In this document: positions 34,479 through 41,584 of the stretch, in pieces | Layout of the letters: every line of letters starts with the position of its first letter | Position numbering within the stretch: position 1 is the stretch's first letter | Assembly: GCF_014205135.1 (NCBI RefSeq) | Contig: NZ_JACHMY010000001.1 | Span: 6,510,001 to 6,574,000, forward strand | Direction of reading: 5' to 3' | Origin: Kribbella italica | GTDB lineage: Bacteria; Actinomycetota; Actinomycetes; Propionibacteriales; Kribbellaceae | DNA length: 64,000 nucleotides | Notes under the pieces: model-generated | The model's input: only the letters and a program-made list of their open reading frames with translations | Database searches by the model: none | What the model was told of the DNA's origin: nothing | Position numbers and translations under genes: made by a program

Positions 34479-35312
34479 TCATCGAGCAGCCGGAGTCAGC
34501 CGAGTCAGAGGCAACCGCTCCCGGGTGAGCTCGTCGGACGGCGTCTCGACGAACATCACCAGATCAGGATGCGCCGGTACGGCGAGCTCGGTCACCGTGA
34601 AGTGGAGCTCGCCGGCGGCGGGGTGCAGCACGTGGCGTGGTCGTGGCGCGCACTCGGCGACCTCGTGGCGTGACCACAGCTCGTCGAACTCGGGGCTCAC
34701 CGCTCGCAGCCGGTCGATGTCGGTCTCCCACACCGCGTCGCCGAGGTGTTCGCCGTACGCCGAGCGCAGGCGGCCCACCAGATAAGGGACCTCGGTGTCG
34801 TAGTTCAGCAACTGTTGCCGGGCGAGTGGCTCGGTGACGATGCACCAGAGCAGGTTCTTGTGGACGCACGGCAGCGTGTGCCAGTCGTGGAACAGGTCGG
34901 CGAACGCGGCGTTGGTCTGCAGGATGTCGAAGCGCCGGTTGGTGATCACCGCGGGCAGCGGGTCGAGCGCGGTGACGATCTCGGCCATCACCAGCTCGTT
35001 CGCGTAGACGCCGGCGCGTGGCGGGCGGGCGGGTGTCGCCTCGGCCAGCCGGTACAGGTGTTCGCGTTCGACGTCGCTCAGCCCGAGCGTCGTCGCCACG
35101 GCGTCGAGGACCTGGCCGCTCACGTTGATCGGCCGGCCCTGCTCGAGCCACGTGTACCAAGTGACGCCGACGCCGGCCAGTTGCGCGAGCTCCTCGCGAC
35201 GCAGTCCTGGAGTACGGCGGCGGCCGCCTGCGGGCAGCCCGACGGCACCGGGGGCGACCTGGGCGCGCCGCGCCTTCAGGAACTCCCCGAGCTCGGCCCG
35301 GCGGTTGCTCAC
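34479..35312 (-). CDS. XRE-type regulator with MmyB-like C-terminal domain
   Basis: A 277-residue one-component regulator. The N-terminal XRE helix-turn-helix reads TPGLRREELAQLAGVGVTWY followed by TWLEQGRPINVSGQVLDAVA. The C-terminal MmyB-like ligand domain (about 105-265) has a PAS-like fold and the block VITNRRFDILQTNAAFADLF. Such proteins often bind fatty-acid-like ligands and regulate a neighbouring oxidoreductase gene, which is absent here. Two adjacent GTG codons (35315, 35312) can serve as start. No operator was recognised in the following gap. Confidence 0.87.
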   Translation of the reverse strand: MSNRRAELGEFLKARRAQVAPGAVGLPAGGRRRTPGLRREELAQLAGVGVTWYTWLEQGRPINVSGQVLDAVATTLGLSDVEREHLYRLAEATPARPPRAGVYANELVMAEIVTALDPLPAVITNRRFDILQTNAAFADLFHDWHTLPCVHKNLLWCIVTEPLARQQLLNYDTEVPYLVGRLRSAYGEHLGDAVWETDIDRLRAVSPEFDELWSRHEVAECAPRPRHVLHPAAGELHFTVTELAVPAHPDLVMFVETPSDELTRERLPLTRLTPAAR

Positions 35313-35391
35313 CACCAGATCGTCGCACCGACCGCCGACAGTTTCACCGGGTTTCGAGGAGCGGCCACCTCGCACGGACCGAAGAACGGAC

Positions 35392-36087
35392 CTACGGCTC
35401 GATCGGGCGCCGGATCCGGCGGACCAGGCTCTTGTCGGCGTACTGGCCGATCCGGTACGTCGACCAGCCGTCGACCCCACCGCCGACCACGCCGCCGAGC
35501 AGCGGGACGCGCCGCGTCACCGTGATCGCCATCCGCTTGCCGCTGACCCGCGCGATCAGCTCGCCGACCACCTCACCGGCGACCAGCCGGTCGAGCTCCG
35601 GGTCGAAGACCGGCGCCGTCGCGATCCCGAGCGGGGACGTCGGCAGGTTCGACTTCTTCAGCCGGTCCGTCACCCCGTCCTCACCGAGCAGGCAGGTGAT
35701 CACCGCGGTCCGCACCCGCGGATCGCCGAGGTCGTACCCCCGCAGGTGCGCGATCGCCGCGACCATCCGTGCCTGCACGATCGCCAGGCCGGTCAGGTTG
35801 GCCGGCAGCGCGACCGGAAGCGTCACCAGCCCGCCGATGCTCGTGACGAACCCCTGCACTCCCGCGAGCCGGATGTGCTGGTCGATCACGGCCTCGATCG
35901 CGACCGCGACATCGTCGTCGGACCGGGCCAGCTTGGTCTCGGCGATCTTCTCCGCGCCGGGAAACCGCTGGTACCCGTCGATCGCGATCTCCAGGACCTG
36001 CCGGAGGATCCCGGCCGCGGCCTGCGGCGCGAACCGCTGGGCGGCGGGCGCGAGACTGCTGGCGACGAACCTTGCTACTCCGGCCAC
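35392..36087 (-). CDS. EcsC-family protein
   Basis: A 231-residue EcsC-domain protein. EcsC was named from a Bacillus ABC transporter operon and its function is unknown. The conserved Ala/Gly-rich amphipathic helices VQGFVTSIGGLVTLPVALPA and VPLLGGVVGGGVDGWSTYRI suggest membrane association rather than true transmembrane segments. GTG 36087 is preceded by AGGAG. The longer open frame upstream has no similarity. No EcsA/B transporter is adjacent. It lies between the XRE regulator and aat, which is divergent. Confidence 0.75.
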   Translation of the reverse strand: MAGVARFVASSLAPAAQRFAPQAAAGILRQVLEIAIDGYQRFPGAEKIAETKLARSDDDVAVAIEAVIDQHIRLAGVQGFVTSIGGLVTLPVALPANLTGLAIVQARMVAAIAHLRGYDLGDPRVRTAVITCLLGEDGVTDRLKKSNLPTSPLGIATAPVFDPELDRLVAGEVVGELIARVSGKRMAITVTRRVPLLGGVVGGGVDGWSTYRIGQYADKSLVRRIRRPIEP

Positions 36088-36334
36088 GGTTCTCCTCGAG
36101 GCTTGGGTACTACGCACCCACCCGGCCTCCGCGGGCGGCGCATCTTCAAGACTACGTGCCCACCTGGAACACGCCACTCCGGAACAACCCGGACCGCGCC
36201 CTGGAGCTCCGCCCGGCACCAGCAGTTCCCGGTACTGCGCTCAACCGCCCGCCCGACCGGCCGCCCGCCGGTCCCGCCCCGGCCGACCACCTGCCCGCCG
36301 TACGTCCTGCCAGGCCGTGCGCGAGGATGGTGGG

Positions 36335-37000
36335 GTGCCTGTTGAACCGCCTGCCTCCGTCTGGGAGTTTCCGCCGGTCGCGATGGCCGGGAGTGGGGAC
36401 GTGGTCGCGGCGGGAGCGGATCTCGAGCCGGGGACCGTGCTCGCGGCGTACCGGCGGGGGCTGTTCCCGATGCCGGACAGTCATGGCCCGCTGCTGTGGT
36501 GGTCGCCGTTGGAGCGTGGCGTGATCGACGTCGCGGGGTTCAGCCCCTCCCGCTCGCTAAGACGCGCGCGGCAGCGGTTCGAGATCCGGGTGAACACCGC
36601 GTTCGACGACGTGATCCGTGCCTGTGCCGACCCGAGCCGGCCGGGTTCGTGGATCGACGCGGACATCATCGCGTCGTACACGCGGCTGCACCGGATGGGC
36701 TGGGTGCACTCGGTCGAGGCCTGGGACGGCGACGAGCTGGCCGGCGGTCTGTACGGCGTGGCGATCGGCGGCCTGTTCGCCGGGGAGTCGATGTTCCACC
36801 ACAAGACCGACGGCTCGAAGGCAGCGGTCGCGGGGCTGGTCGAGCTGCTCGACGACAAGTACGCCGCCGAGCGCGTCCTCGACATCCAGTGGGTCACCGA
36901 CCACCTGGCGACGCTCGGCGCGGCCGAGATCCCGCGCGAGCAGTACGTCCGCCGCGTCCAGCGCGCCCTCGAGCTACCGCTCCCGGACGCCTTCGCCTAG
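36335..37000 (+). CDS. aat: leucyl/phenylalanyl-tRNA--protein transferase
   Basis: A 221-residue Aat enzyme that adds Leu or Phe to N-terminal Arg/Lys residues of proteins, marking them for ClpS/ClpAP-type degradation (N-degron pathway). Hallmarks are AYRRGLFPMPDSHGPLLWWS, HSVEAWDGDELAGGLYGVAI and GGLFAGESMFHHKTDGSKAA. GTG 36335 follows GAGGA and gives a normal N terminus (PPVAMAGSGDVVAAGADLEP). The 247-bp interval before it (36088-36334) shows no gene I can support. The 3' end overlaps the convergent TetR gene by 27 bp. Confidence 0.93.
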   Translation: MPVEPPASVWEFPPVAMAGSGDVVAAGADLEPGTVLAAYRRGLFPMPDSHGPLLWWSPLERGVIDVAGFSPSRSLRRARQRFEIRVNTAFDDVIRACADPSRPGSWIDADIIASYTRLHRMGWVHSVEAWDGDELAGGLYGVAIGGLFAGESMFHHKTDGSKAAVAGLVELLDDKYAAERVLDIQWVTDHLATLGAAEIPREQYVRRVQRALELPLPDAFA

Positions 37001-37789
37001 CCCGAGAAACGCGGCGTGCGAAGCGATCGCCGCCTCGAACAGTTCGTCCGCGGGATCGAAGGTCCCGACGAACTGCCCGAACAGCTCGAAGCTGACCAGC
37101 CCGAACAGCTGCGCCCAGATCATCCCGGTCCGCAGCAACACAGCCCTCGGTACGCCGGGCGCGAACTCCTCGAGCGGCTGCAGCTGAGCCACCAACGCAT
37201 CCGAGGGCTCGGCGGCCTCGCCAGGCACCACCAGTACGCCGGCCTCCTGAGCCCGCTGCAGTACGCCGAGCAGGCACACCGCCACCCGCGACGCGGGCTG
37301 GACCGTGCTCTGCGGCGCGCTGTACCCCGGCACCGGCGACCCGTAGATCAGCGCGTACTCGTGCGGATGCTCGACCGCCCACCGACGCACCGCCCGGCTC
37401 GCCGCCAGCCAAGCCTCCCGAGGCGCACCCGCCCCAGCGCTCGCAGGCGCCCGCTCCGCCCCAGCACGCGCCGGCGCCCTCTCCACCCCAGCACCCGGCA
37501 CCCCATCCACCCCAGCACCCGGCACCCCACCCCCCAGGACCCCAGCCGCAGCCTTCTCCACCGCACTCCCCAGCGCGTCGTACGCGTCGATGATCAGCGC
37601 CGTCAGCAGGTCGTCCCGACTGGGGAAGTACCGATACAGCGCCGACGACACCATCCCCAGCTCCCGCGAGACCGCGCGCAGCGACAGCCGCTCAGCCCCG
37701 TCGGTGGCGAGCTGGCGGCGCGCGGTGTCCTTGATCTCCTGGGTCAGCTCGGCCCGGGCCCTGTCGCGTGCGGTACGTCCGGCGTTCAT
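36974..37789 (-). CDS. TetR-family regulator with a repetitive insert
   Basis: A 271-residue TetR regulator. The helix-turn-helix is LSLRAVSRELGMVSSALYRY followed by FPSRDDLLTALIID. Between helix 4 and the ligand domain, residues about 83-125 form a Gly/Ala/Pro-rich insert with tandem units (GVPGAGVD, GVPGAGVE, then two ERAPAxAGA), matching 24-bp DNA repeats at 37483-37530. The C-terminal domain (TetR_C_13-like, with HPHEYALIYGSPVPGY) is intact. It diverges from the F420-type oxidoreductase and adenosine deaminase genes, with twin operator candidates between them, so it probably represses both sides. Confidence 0.87.
   Translation of the reverse strand: MNAGRTARDRARAELTQEIKDTARRQLATDGAERLSLRAVSRELGMVSSALYRYFPSRDDLLTALIIDAYDALGSAVEKAAAGVLGGGVPGAGVDGVPGAGVERAPARAGAERAPASAGAGAPREAWLAASRAVRRWAVEHPHEYALIYGSPVPGYSAPQSTVQPASRVAVCLLGVLQRAQEAGVLVVPGEAAEPSDALVAQLQPLEEFAPGVPRAVLLRTGMIWAQLFGLVSFELFGQFVGTFDPADELFEAAIASHAAFLGLGEGVRER
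37483..37530. repeat. 24-bp tandem repeat inside the TetR gene
   Basis: Two adjacent 24-bp units containing CACCCCAGCACCCGGCACCC begin at 37483 and 37507; a more diverged copy precedes them near 37457. Each unit adds eight residues in frame. Expansion by slippage is likely. Confidence 0.6.
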
Positions 37790-37818
37790 GACCCGCAGTC
37801 TGCCATGATCACTGCACT

Positions 37819-37895
37819 AAAGCGAGAGCAGTGCTCTTGACAAGGATCACCCGAAAGTGTTCACTGGTCACAACAGAGAGCACCGCTCTCGCTTT
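37819..37895. promoter_or_regulatory. pair of inverted 19-bp operators between TetR and oxidoreductase genes
   Basis: AAAGCGAGAGCAGTGCTCT at 37819-37837 recurs in reverse complement at 37877-37895 with one mismatch. Each copy contains its own palindrome (AGAGCA-G-TGCTCT, and GAGAGC-ACC-GCTCTC). One copy lies next to the TetR start and the other 23 bp before the oxidoreductase ATG at 37919. A TTGACA (37837-37842) abuts the first copy. This fits one TetR dimer-pair controlling divergent promoters. Confidence 0.7.
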
Positions 37896-37918
37896 CTCGC
37901 CAAGAAAGGCTCACCGCC

Positions 37919-38398
37919 ATGAAGCAGACGTACGACAAGAACCGCGTGATCACCTCCGGCCAGGGCAGCATGCGGGTCTTCAACCGGCTCGTCGCCGCCA
38001 TGACCAAGGCCGGGATCAGCCTGATGGGCAGCCGGGTCCTGTCGGTCAAGGGCCGCAAGTCCGGCGAGTGGCGCAGTACGCCGGTCAACCTGATGACGCT
38101 CGACGGCCAGCCGTACCTGGTCGCCCCGCGCGGTCACGTCCAGTGGGTCAAGAACCTACGCGCCACCCCCGAGGCCCGGCTCCGGATCGGTCGCAGGACC
38201 GAGGTGTTCCACGCCGTCGAGCTGGCCGACGCCGACAAGCCCGAGATCCTGCGGGTCTACCTCAAGAAGTGGGCCTGGGAGGTCGGCGCCTTCTTCGAGG
38301 GCGACGTCGACAAGAACTCCTCGCTCGAGACGCTGCTGCAGGTCGCGCCCGGCGTACCGGTCTTCAAGATCACCCAGGATGCCAAGATGGGCCGATGA
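37919..38398 (+). CDS. deazaflavin (F420)-dependent nitroreductase-type protein
   Basis: A 159-residue protein of the Ddn/DUF385 family, split-barrel enzymes that use coenzyme F420H2 in actinobacteria. Typical blocks are SVKGRKSGEWRSTPVNLMTL, the phosphate-binding-like basic stretch, and YLVAPRGHVQWVKNLRATPE. Whether it truly binds F420 is inferred from the family. It is followed by adenosine deaminase with a 4-bp overlap (ATGA). Both are presumably controlled by the divergent TetR. The physiological substrate is unknown. Confidence 0.85.
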   Translation: MKQTYDKNRVITSGQGSMRVFNRLVAAMTKAGISLMGSRVLSVKGRKSGEWRSTPVNLMTLDGQPYLVAPRGHVQWVKNLRATPEARLRIGRRTEVFHAVELADADKPEILRVYLKKWAWEVGAFFEGDVDKNSSLETLLQVAPGVPVFKITQDAKMGR

Positions 38399-39462
38399 TC
38401 ACTCCCGAGCAGTTGACCGCGGCGCCGAAGGTGCTGCTGCACGATCACCTGGACGGCGGCTTGCGGCCCGCGACGATCGTCGAGCTGGCCCAGGAGATCG
38501 GGCACCGGCTGCCGCGGACCGATGCCGGTGAGCTCGGCGAGTGGTTCGTCGAGTCGGCCGACTCCGGCTCGCTGGAGCGGTACCTGGAGACCTTCGACCA
38601 CACCGTCGCGGTGATGCAGAACGCCGCCGCGATCAGCCGGGTCGCGAGCGAGTGTGTGCAGGACCTGGCCGCGGACGGCGTCGTGTACGCCGAGATCCGC
38701 TACGCGCCCGAGCAGCACCTGACCGCCGGGCTCAGCCTGGAGCAGGTCGTCAACGCGGTCCGCGAAGGCTTCGAGCACGGCATGGCGAACGCCGAGCGCC
38801 CGATCGTCGCCCGCCAGCTGCTGACCGCGATGCGGCACCAGGCGCGCTCGATGGAGATCGCCGAGCTGTCCGTCGCCTACCGCGACGCGGGAGTCGTCGG
38901 CTTCGACATCGCCGGCGCCGAGGCGGGCTACCCGCCCACCCGGCACCTGGACGCGTTCGAGTACCTGCAGCGCGAGAACGCGCACTTCACCATCCACGCC
39001 GGCGAAGCCTTCGGCCTGCCGTCGATCTGGCAGGCGATCCAGTGGTGCGGCGCCGACCGGCTCGGCCACGGCGTCCGGATCATCGACGACATCACCGAGA
39101 ATGCCGACGGCAGCGTCGAGCTCGGCCGGCTGGCGGCGTACGTGCGCGACCGCCGGATCCCGCTCGAGATGTGCCCGAGCAGCAACCTGCAGACCGGCGC
39201 GGCCGAGTCCATCGCCGACCACCCGATCGGTCTGCTCACCAAGCTCCGCTTCCGGGTCACGGTCAACACCGACAACCGCCTGATGAGCGGTACGTCGATG
39301 ACCCGCGAGCTCGCGCTGCTCGCCGACGCCTTCGGCTACGGCCTGGCCGACTTCCGCTGGTTCGCGATCAACGCGATGAAGTCCGCGTTCGTCCCGTTCG
39401 ACGAGCGCCTCGCGATCATCGACGGCGTCATCAAACCCTGGTACGCCGCCGAGCTCGGCTGA
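38395..39462 (+). CDS. add: adenosine deaminase
   Basis: A 355-residue metal-dependent amidohydrolase converting adenosine to inosine. Zinc ligands are in LLHDHLDGGL (the usual K-x-E-L-H-x-H-x-D-G appears as LLHDHLDG) and HAGEAFGLPSIWQ; the catalytic Glu is in the same HAGE motif; GADRLGHGVRI and VTVNTDNRLMSGTSM (DD/TD pair, here NTDN) complete the site. The motif variants HDH and NTDN are common in actinobacterial Add. ATG 38395 overlaps the oxidoreductase stop. Coupling a purine enzyme with an F420-type protein under one TetR regulator is unusual. Confidence 0.9.
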   Translation: MITPEQLTAAPKVLLHDHLDGGLRPATIVELAQEIGHRLPRTDAGELGEWFVESADSGSLERYLETFDHTVAVMQNAAAISRVASECVQDLAADGVVYAEIRYAPEQHLTAGLSLEQVVNAVREGFEHGMANAERPIVARQLLTAMRHQARSMEIAELSVAYRDAGVVGFDIAGAEAGYPPTRHLDAFEYLQRENAHFTIHAGEAFGLPSIWQAIQWCGADRLGHGVRIIDDITENADGSVELGRLAAYVRDRRIPLEMCPSSNLQTGAAESIADHPIGLLTKLRFRVTVNTDNRLMSGTSMTRELALLADAFGYGLADFRWFAINAMKSAFVPFDERLAIIDGVIKPWYAAELG

Positions 39463-39479
39463 CCGATGCAACCTCTGAG

Positions 39480-39502
39480 GAGTCTTCGGACTCTTTGGAG
39501 TC
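39480..39502 (+). promoter_or_regulatory. alternating GAGTC/GACTC repeats immediately before the sigma factor start
   Basis: GAGTC-TTCG-GACTC-TTTG-GAGTC ends directly at the ATG (39503). The middle GACTC can pair with either flank, giving two mutually exclusive 5-bp hairpins; the second one covers the GGAG just before the start codon. It could be an operator or an RNA switch that hides the ribosome site. Confidence 0.5.
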
Positions 39503-40060
39503 ATGCAGGGGGAGACGTTCTCTGAGCCGGGGGTGTGGATCGGCGCGGCCACGCGCCGGGTGGACGACTCCGCCGCCGAGTTCAGCGCGTACGTCGCCGA
39601 GCGGTACGACGGCCTGCTGCGGATGTCGTACCTGCTGACCCAGGACCGCGGTCTCGCCGAGGACCTGCTGCAGACGACGCTGGCCCGCTGCTGGTTGTCG
39701 TGGTCGAAGATCAAGGCCGAGAACCCGCACTACTACGTCCGTCGATCGTTGGTGAACACCCACCGTGCCTGGTGGCGGGTGAAGCGGAGTCGATGGGAGA
39801 TCCCCACCGATTCCGTCCCGTATGCCGTCGCTGACGGCGGGTACGACGTCCTGCACGAGAACGCCGTCCTCCTCGAAGCACTCGGCCGGCTGCCGCGGCG
39901 GATGTGTGCCGTGATCGTGCTGCGCTACCTGGAGGACCTGTCGGAGCTCGAGACCGCGCGGATCCTCGGCTGCAGCACCGGCACCGTGAAGAGCCAGTCG
40001 AGTCGCGCGCTGGCCAAGCTGCGCGACGATCCCGCCCTGAGCAAGGAGGCCTGGCGATGA
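39503..40060 (+). CDS. SigE-like ECF RNA polymerase sigma factor
   Basis: A 185-residue ECF sigma factor of the actinobacterial SigE-like group. Region 2 runs from FSAYVAERYDGLLRMSYLLT through AEDLLQTTLARCWLSWSKIK; region 4 contains LPRRMCAVIVLRYLEDLSEL and ARILGCSTGTVKSQSSRALA. The family promotes transcription of cell-envelope or stress genes. It overlaps the membrane partner gene by 4 bp (ATGA), typical for sigma/anti-sigma pairs. Start ATG 39503 is chosen by the position of region 2; leader repeats lie directly before it. Confidence 0.9.
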   Translation: MQGETFSEPGVWIGAATRRVDDSAAEFSAYVAERYDGLLRMSYLLTQDRGLAEDLLQTTLARCWLSWSKIKAENPHYYVRRSLVNTHRAWWRVKRSRWEIPTDSVPYAVADGGYDVLHENAVLLEALGRLPRRMCAVIVLRYLEDLSELETARILGCSTGTVKSQSSRALAKLRDDPALSKEAWR

Positions 40061-40689
40061 ACCCCGAGGACCTGCGCCGGCGCTTGCACCAGGCCGTCGT
40101 ACCGGTTGCTGCGCAGGAGGATCCGGCCCCGGCCATCCAGCAACGGGCCAACAGCATCGCCCGCCGCCGGGTCACCGCGACCACCTGTGCGCTCGTCCTC
40201 GCGGTCGCCTCGGCGGCGCTGGTCAGCACCCACCGCTCCGGGAGCGAGCCGACCCCTGGCACGCCGGTCGCCACCAGCGTGTCGGGCTTCGGCGGCGGAG
40301 CCCAGGCGGGGCTGCTGCCGAAGACCGGCGGCAAGTACCTGATCGAGCAGACCACGATGAAGATCGACCTGCCCACCACACCAGTCCTGTACCAGTGGAG
40401 GCAGCAGCCGATCGGCCAGGCCCAGCCCCGGGATGCCATCTGGCTGCTGGCCCGCTGCGCGGAGACCTCCGCCCAGGTGGTCGTGGCACTGCACAGCGAG
40501 GCGAACACCTCCTTCACGCAGTACGCGGTGCCGTGCTCGACCAAGACCCAGGTCCCGGTGCCGTCCACTTGGTCGTCCGGAGCACGGGCCGACCTGTCGG
40601 TCGGCGTCGGCAGCGCCGGCGAGGTCGTGGTCGAGGCCGGCCTCTACCGCGCCGACTACTGCCGGGCGGGCGAGTGCTGGATTACTTGA
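40057..40689 (+). CDS. single-pass membrane protein, putative anti-sigma partner
   Basis: A 210-residue protein with a short cytoplasmic part (MNPEDLRRRLHQAVVPVAAQ), one membrane helix at about 42-58 (ATTCALVLAVASAALVSTHR region) and an outer domain of about 150 residues containing four cysteines (LLARCAETSAQVVVAL; YAVPCSTKTQVPVP; YCRAGECWIT). The cytoplasmic part lacks a recognisable zinc anti-sigma HxxxCxxC motif. Translational coupling to the sigma factor suggests it controls sigma activity, but there is no direct motif support. Its stop is inside the TTGACA of the following PadR promoter. Confidence 0.7.
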   Translation: MNPEDLRRRLHQAVVPVAAQEDPAPAIQQRANSIARRRVTATTCALVLAVASAALVSTHRSGSEPTPGTPVATSVSGFGGGAQAGLLPKTGGKYLIEQTTMKIDLPTTPVLYQWRQQPIGQAQPRDAIWLLARCAETSAQVVVALHSEANTSFTQYAVPCSTKTQVPVPSTWSSGARADLSVGVGSAGEVVVEAGLYRADYCRAGECWIT

Positions 40690-40738
40690 CATCGGGTACC
40701 CGTCAGCGAATACTCGATCTCAAGTAATCGAGATCGAG
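40686..40738 (+). promoter_or_regulatory. promoter and operator of the PadR gene
   Basis: TTGACA (40686-40691) and AATACT (40709-40714) are 17 bp apart. CTCGATCTC (40713-40721) and GAGATCGAG (40730-40738) form a perfect 9-bp inverted repeat with an 8-bp spacer beginning in the -10 box and ending at the ribosome site. This is a convincing autorepression site for PadR. Confidence 0.7.
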
Positions 40739-40746
40739 GACGGGTG

Positions 40747-41442
40747 ATGGTCCGGCGCAAGGTGAGCAATCCGCTGGCGTTCGCCGTGCTCGGCAGTCTC
40801 GGCGAGCGGCCGATGCACCCGTACGAGATCTCGACGATGCTCAAGGCCCGGGGCAAGGACGGGAGCATCAAGCTCAATTACGGTTCGCTGTACTCCGTCG
40901 TCACCGCACTGGAGAAGGCCGGCTTCGTCGAGGCGGTCGAGACCGTCCGCGAGGGCAACCGCCCGGAGCGGACGATCTACGCGATCACCGCCGCCGGGCG
41001 GGAGGAGTTCGACGGCTGGCTGGCCGAGTTGCTCGGGACGCCGGAGAAGGACTTCAGCCAGCTCGAGGCCGGCCTGGCCTACCTTCCGGCGTTCGCGCCG
41101 GACCGGGTCGCGGACCTGCTCGAGCAGCGGGCCGGCGTACTGGAGCAGGAGGCCGCCGGGCTGGAGCGCATGCACGACCTGATGCGCTCGAAGAAGTTCC
41201 CGGAGATCTTCTGGATCGAGTCGGAGTTCCGGGTCGAACTGCTGCGCACCGAGATCACGTTCGCGCGCCGGCTCGCGGAGCGGATCCGGACCGACGACCT
41301 GGAGGGCACCGAGTTCTGGCGCCGGACCCACGACCTGGTCGCCGAGCTCGGCGTCCACCCGGCCGACCTGCTGAAGGATCCGGTCAAGTACTTCGGTGTC
41401 GACTTCCCCTGGTTGCGGGAGGTCCCACCGGAAGCACAGTGA
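40747..41442 (+). CDS. PadR-family regulator
   Basis: A 231-residue PadR-type winged-helix repressor. The N-terminal domain reads NPLAFAVLGSLGERPMHPYE and SLYSVVTALEKAGFVEAVET with the wing RPERTIYAITAAGREEF; the C-terminal Vir_act_alpha_C-like helices support dimerisation. ATG 40747 is preferred to GTG 40744 because GAGGA lies 6 bp upstream. It precedes a DrrAB-type exporter gene pair and a second inverted repeat (41518-41542) lies before that pair; PadR probably represses the exporter and releases it when a drug-like ligand binds, by analogy with LmrR. Confidence 0.9.
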   Translation: MVRRKVSNPLAFAVLGSLGERPMHPYEISTMLKARGKDGSIKLNYGSLYSVVTALEKAGFVEAVETVREGNRPERTIYAITAAGREEFDGWLAELLGTPEKDFSQLEAGLAYLPAFAPDRVADLLEQRAGVLEQEAAGLERMHDLMRSKKFPEIFWIESEFRVELLRTEITFARRLAERIRTDDLEGTEFWRRTHDLVAELGVHPADLLKDPVKYFGVDFPWLREVPPEAQ

Positions 41443-41445
41443 GAA

Positions 41446-41490
41446 ACGGCCCCCGGCCCGAGGTGCGGCAACACCTGGGTCGAGGGCCGT
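41446..41490 (+). terminator. stem-loop after PadR gene
   Basis: ACGGCCC (41446-41452) pairs with GGGCCGT (41484-41490), and an inner AGGTG/CACCT hairpin lies within. No T-tract follows. It may end the PadR transcript or attenuate entry into the exporter genes. Confidence 0.5.
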
Positions 41491-41517
41491 CAGTTCCTCG
41501 AGCCGGTCCCGAAGGAC

Positions 41518-41542
41518 CTGATGACCCAAGGCGCATCATCAG
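41518..41542. promoter_or_regulatory. inverted repeat CTGATGA-N11-TCATCAG upstream of exporter genes
   Basis: Perfect 7-bp arms at 41518-41524 and 41536-41542, 43 bp before the exporter ATG. It differs in sequence from the PadR promoter repeat, so a common regulator is uncertain. It is the only regulatory candidate found in the PadR/exporter gap. Confidence 0.45.
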
Positions 41543-41584
41543 GATAGACGGCCCGGCTCTTTCACCCACGAAGGAGTCATTCCT

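Noticed and set aside
36088..36334. Possible small gene before aat
   Set aside because: Open frames here are proline/arginine-rich shadows without start signals.
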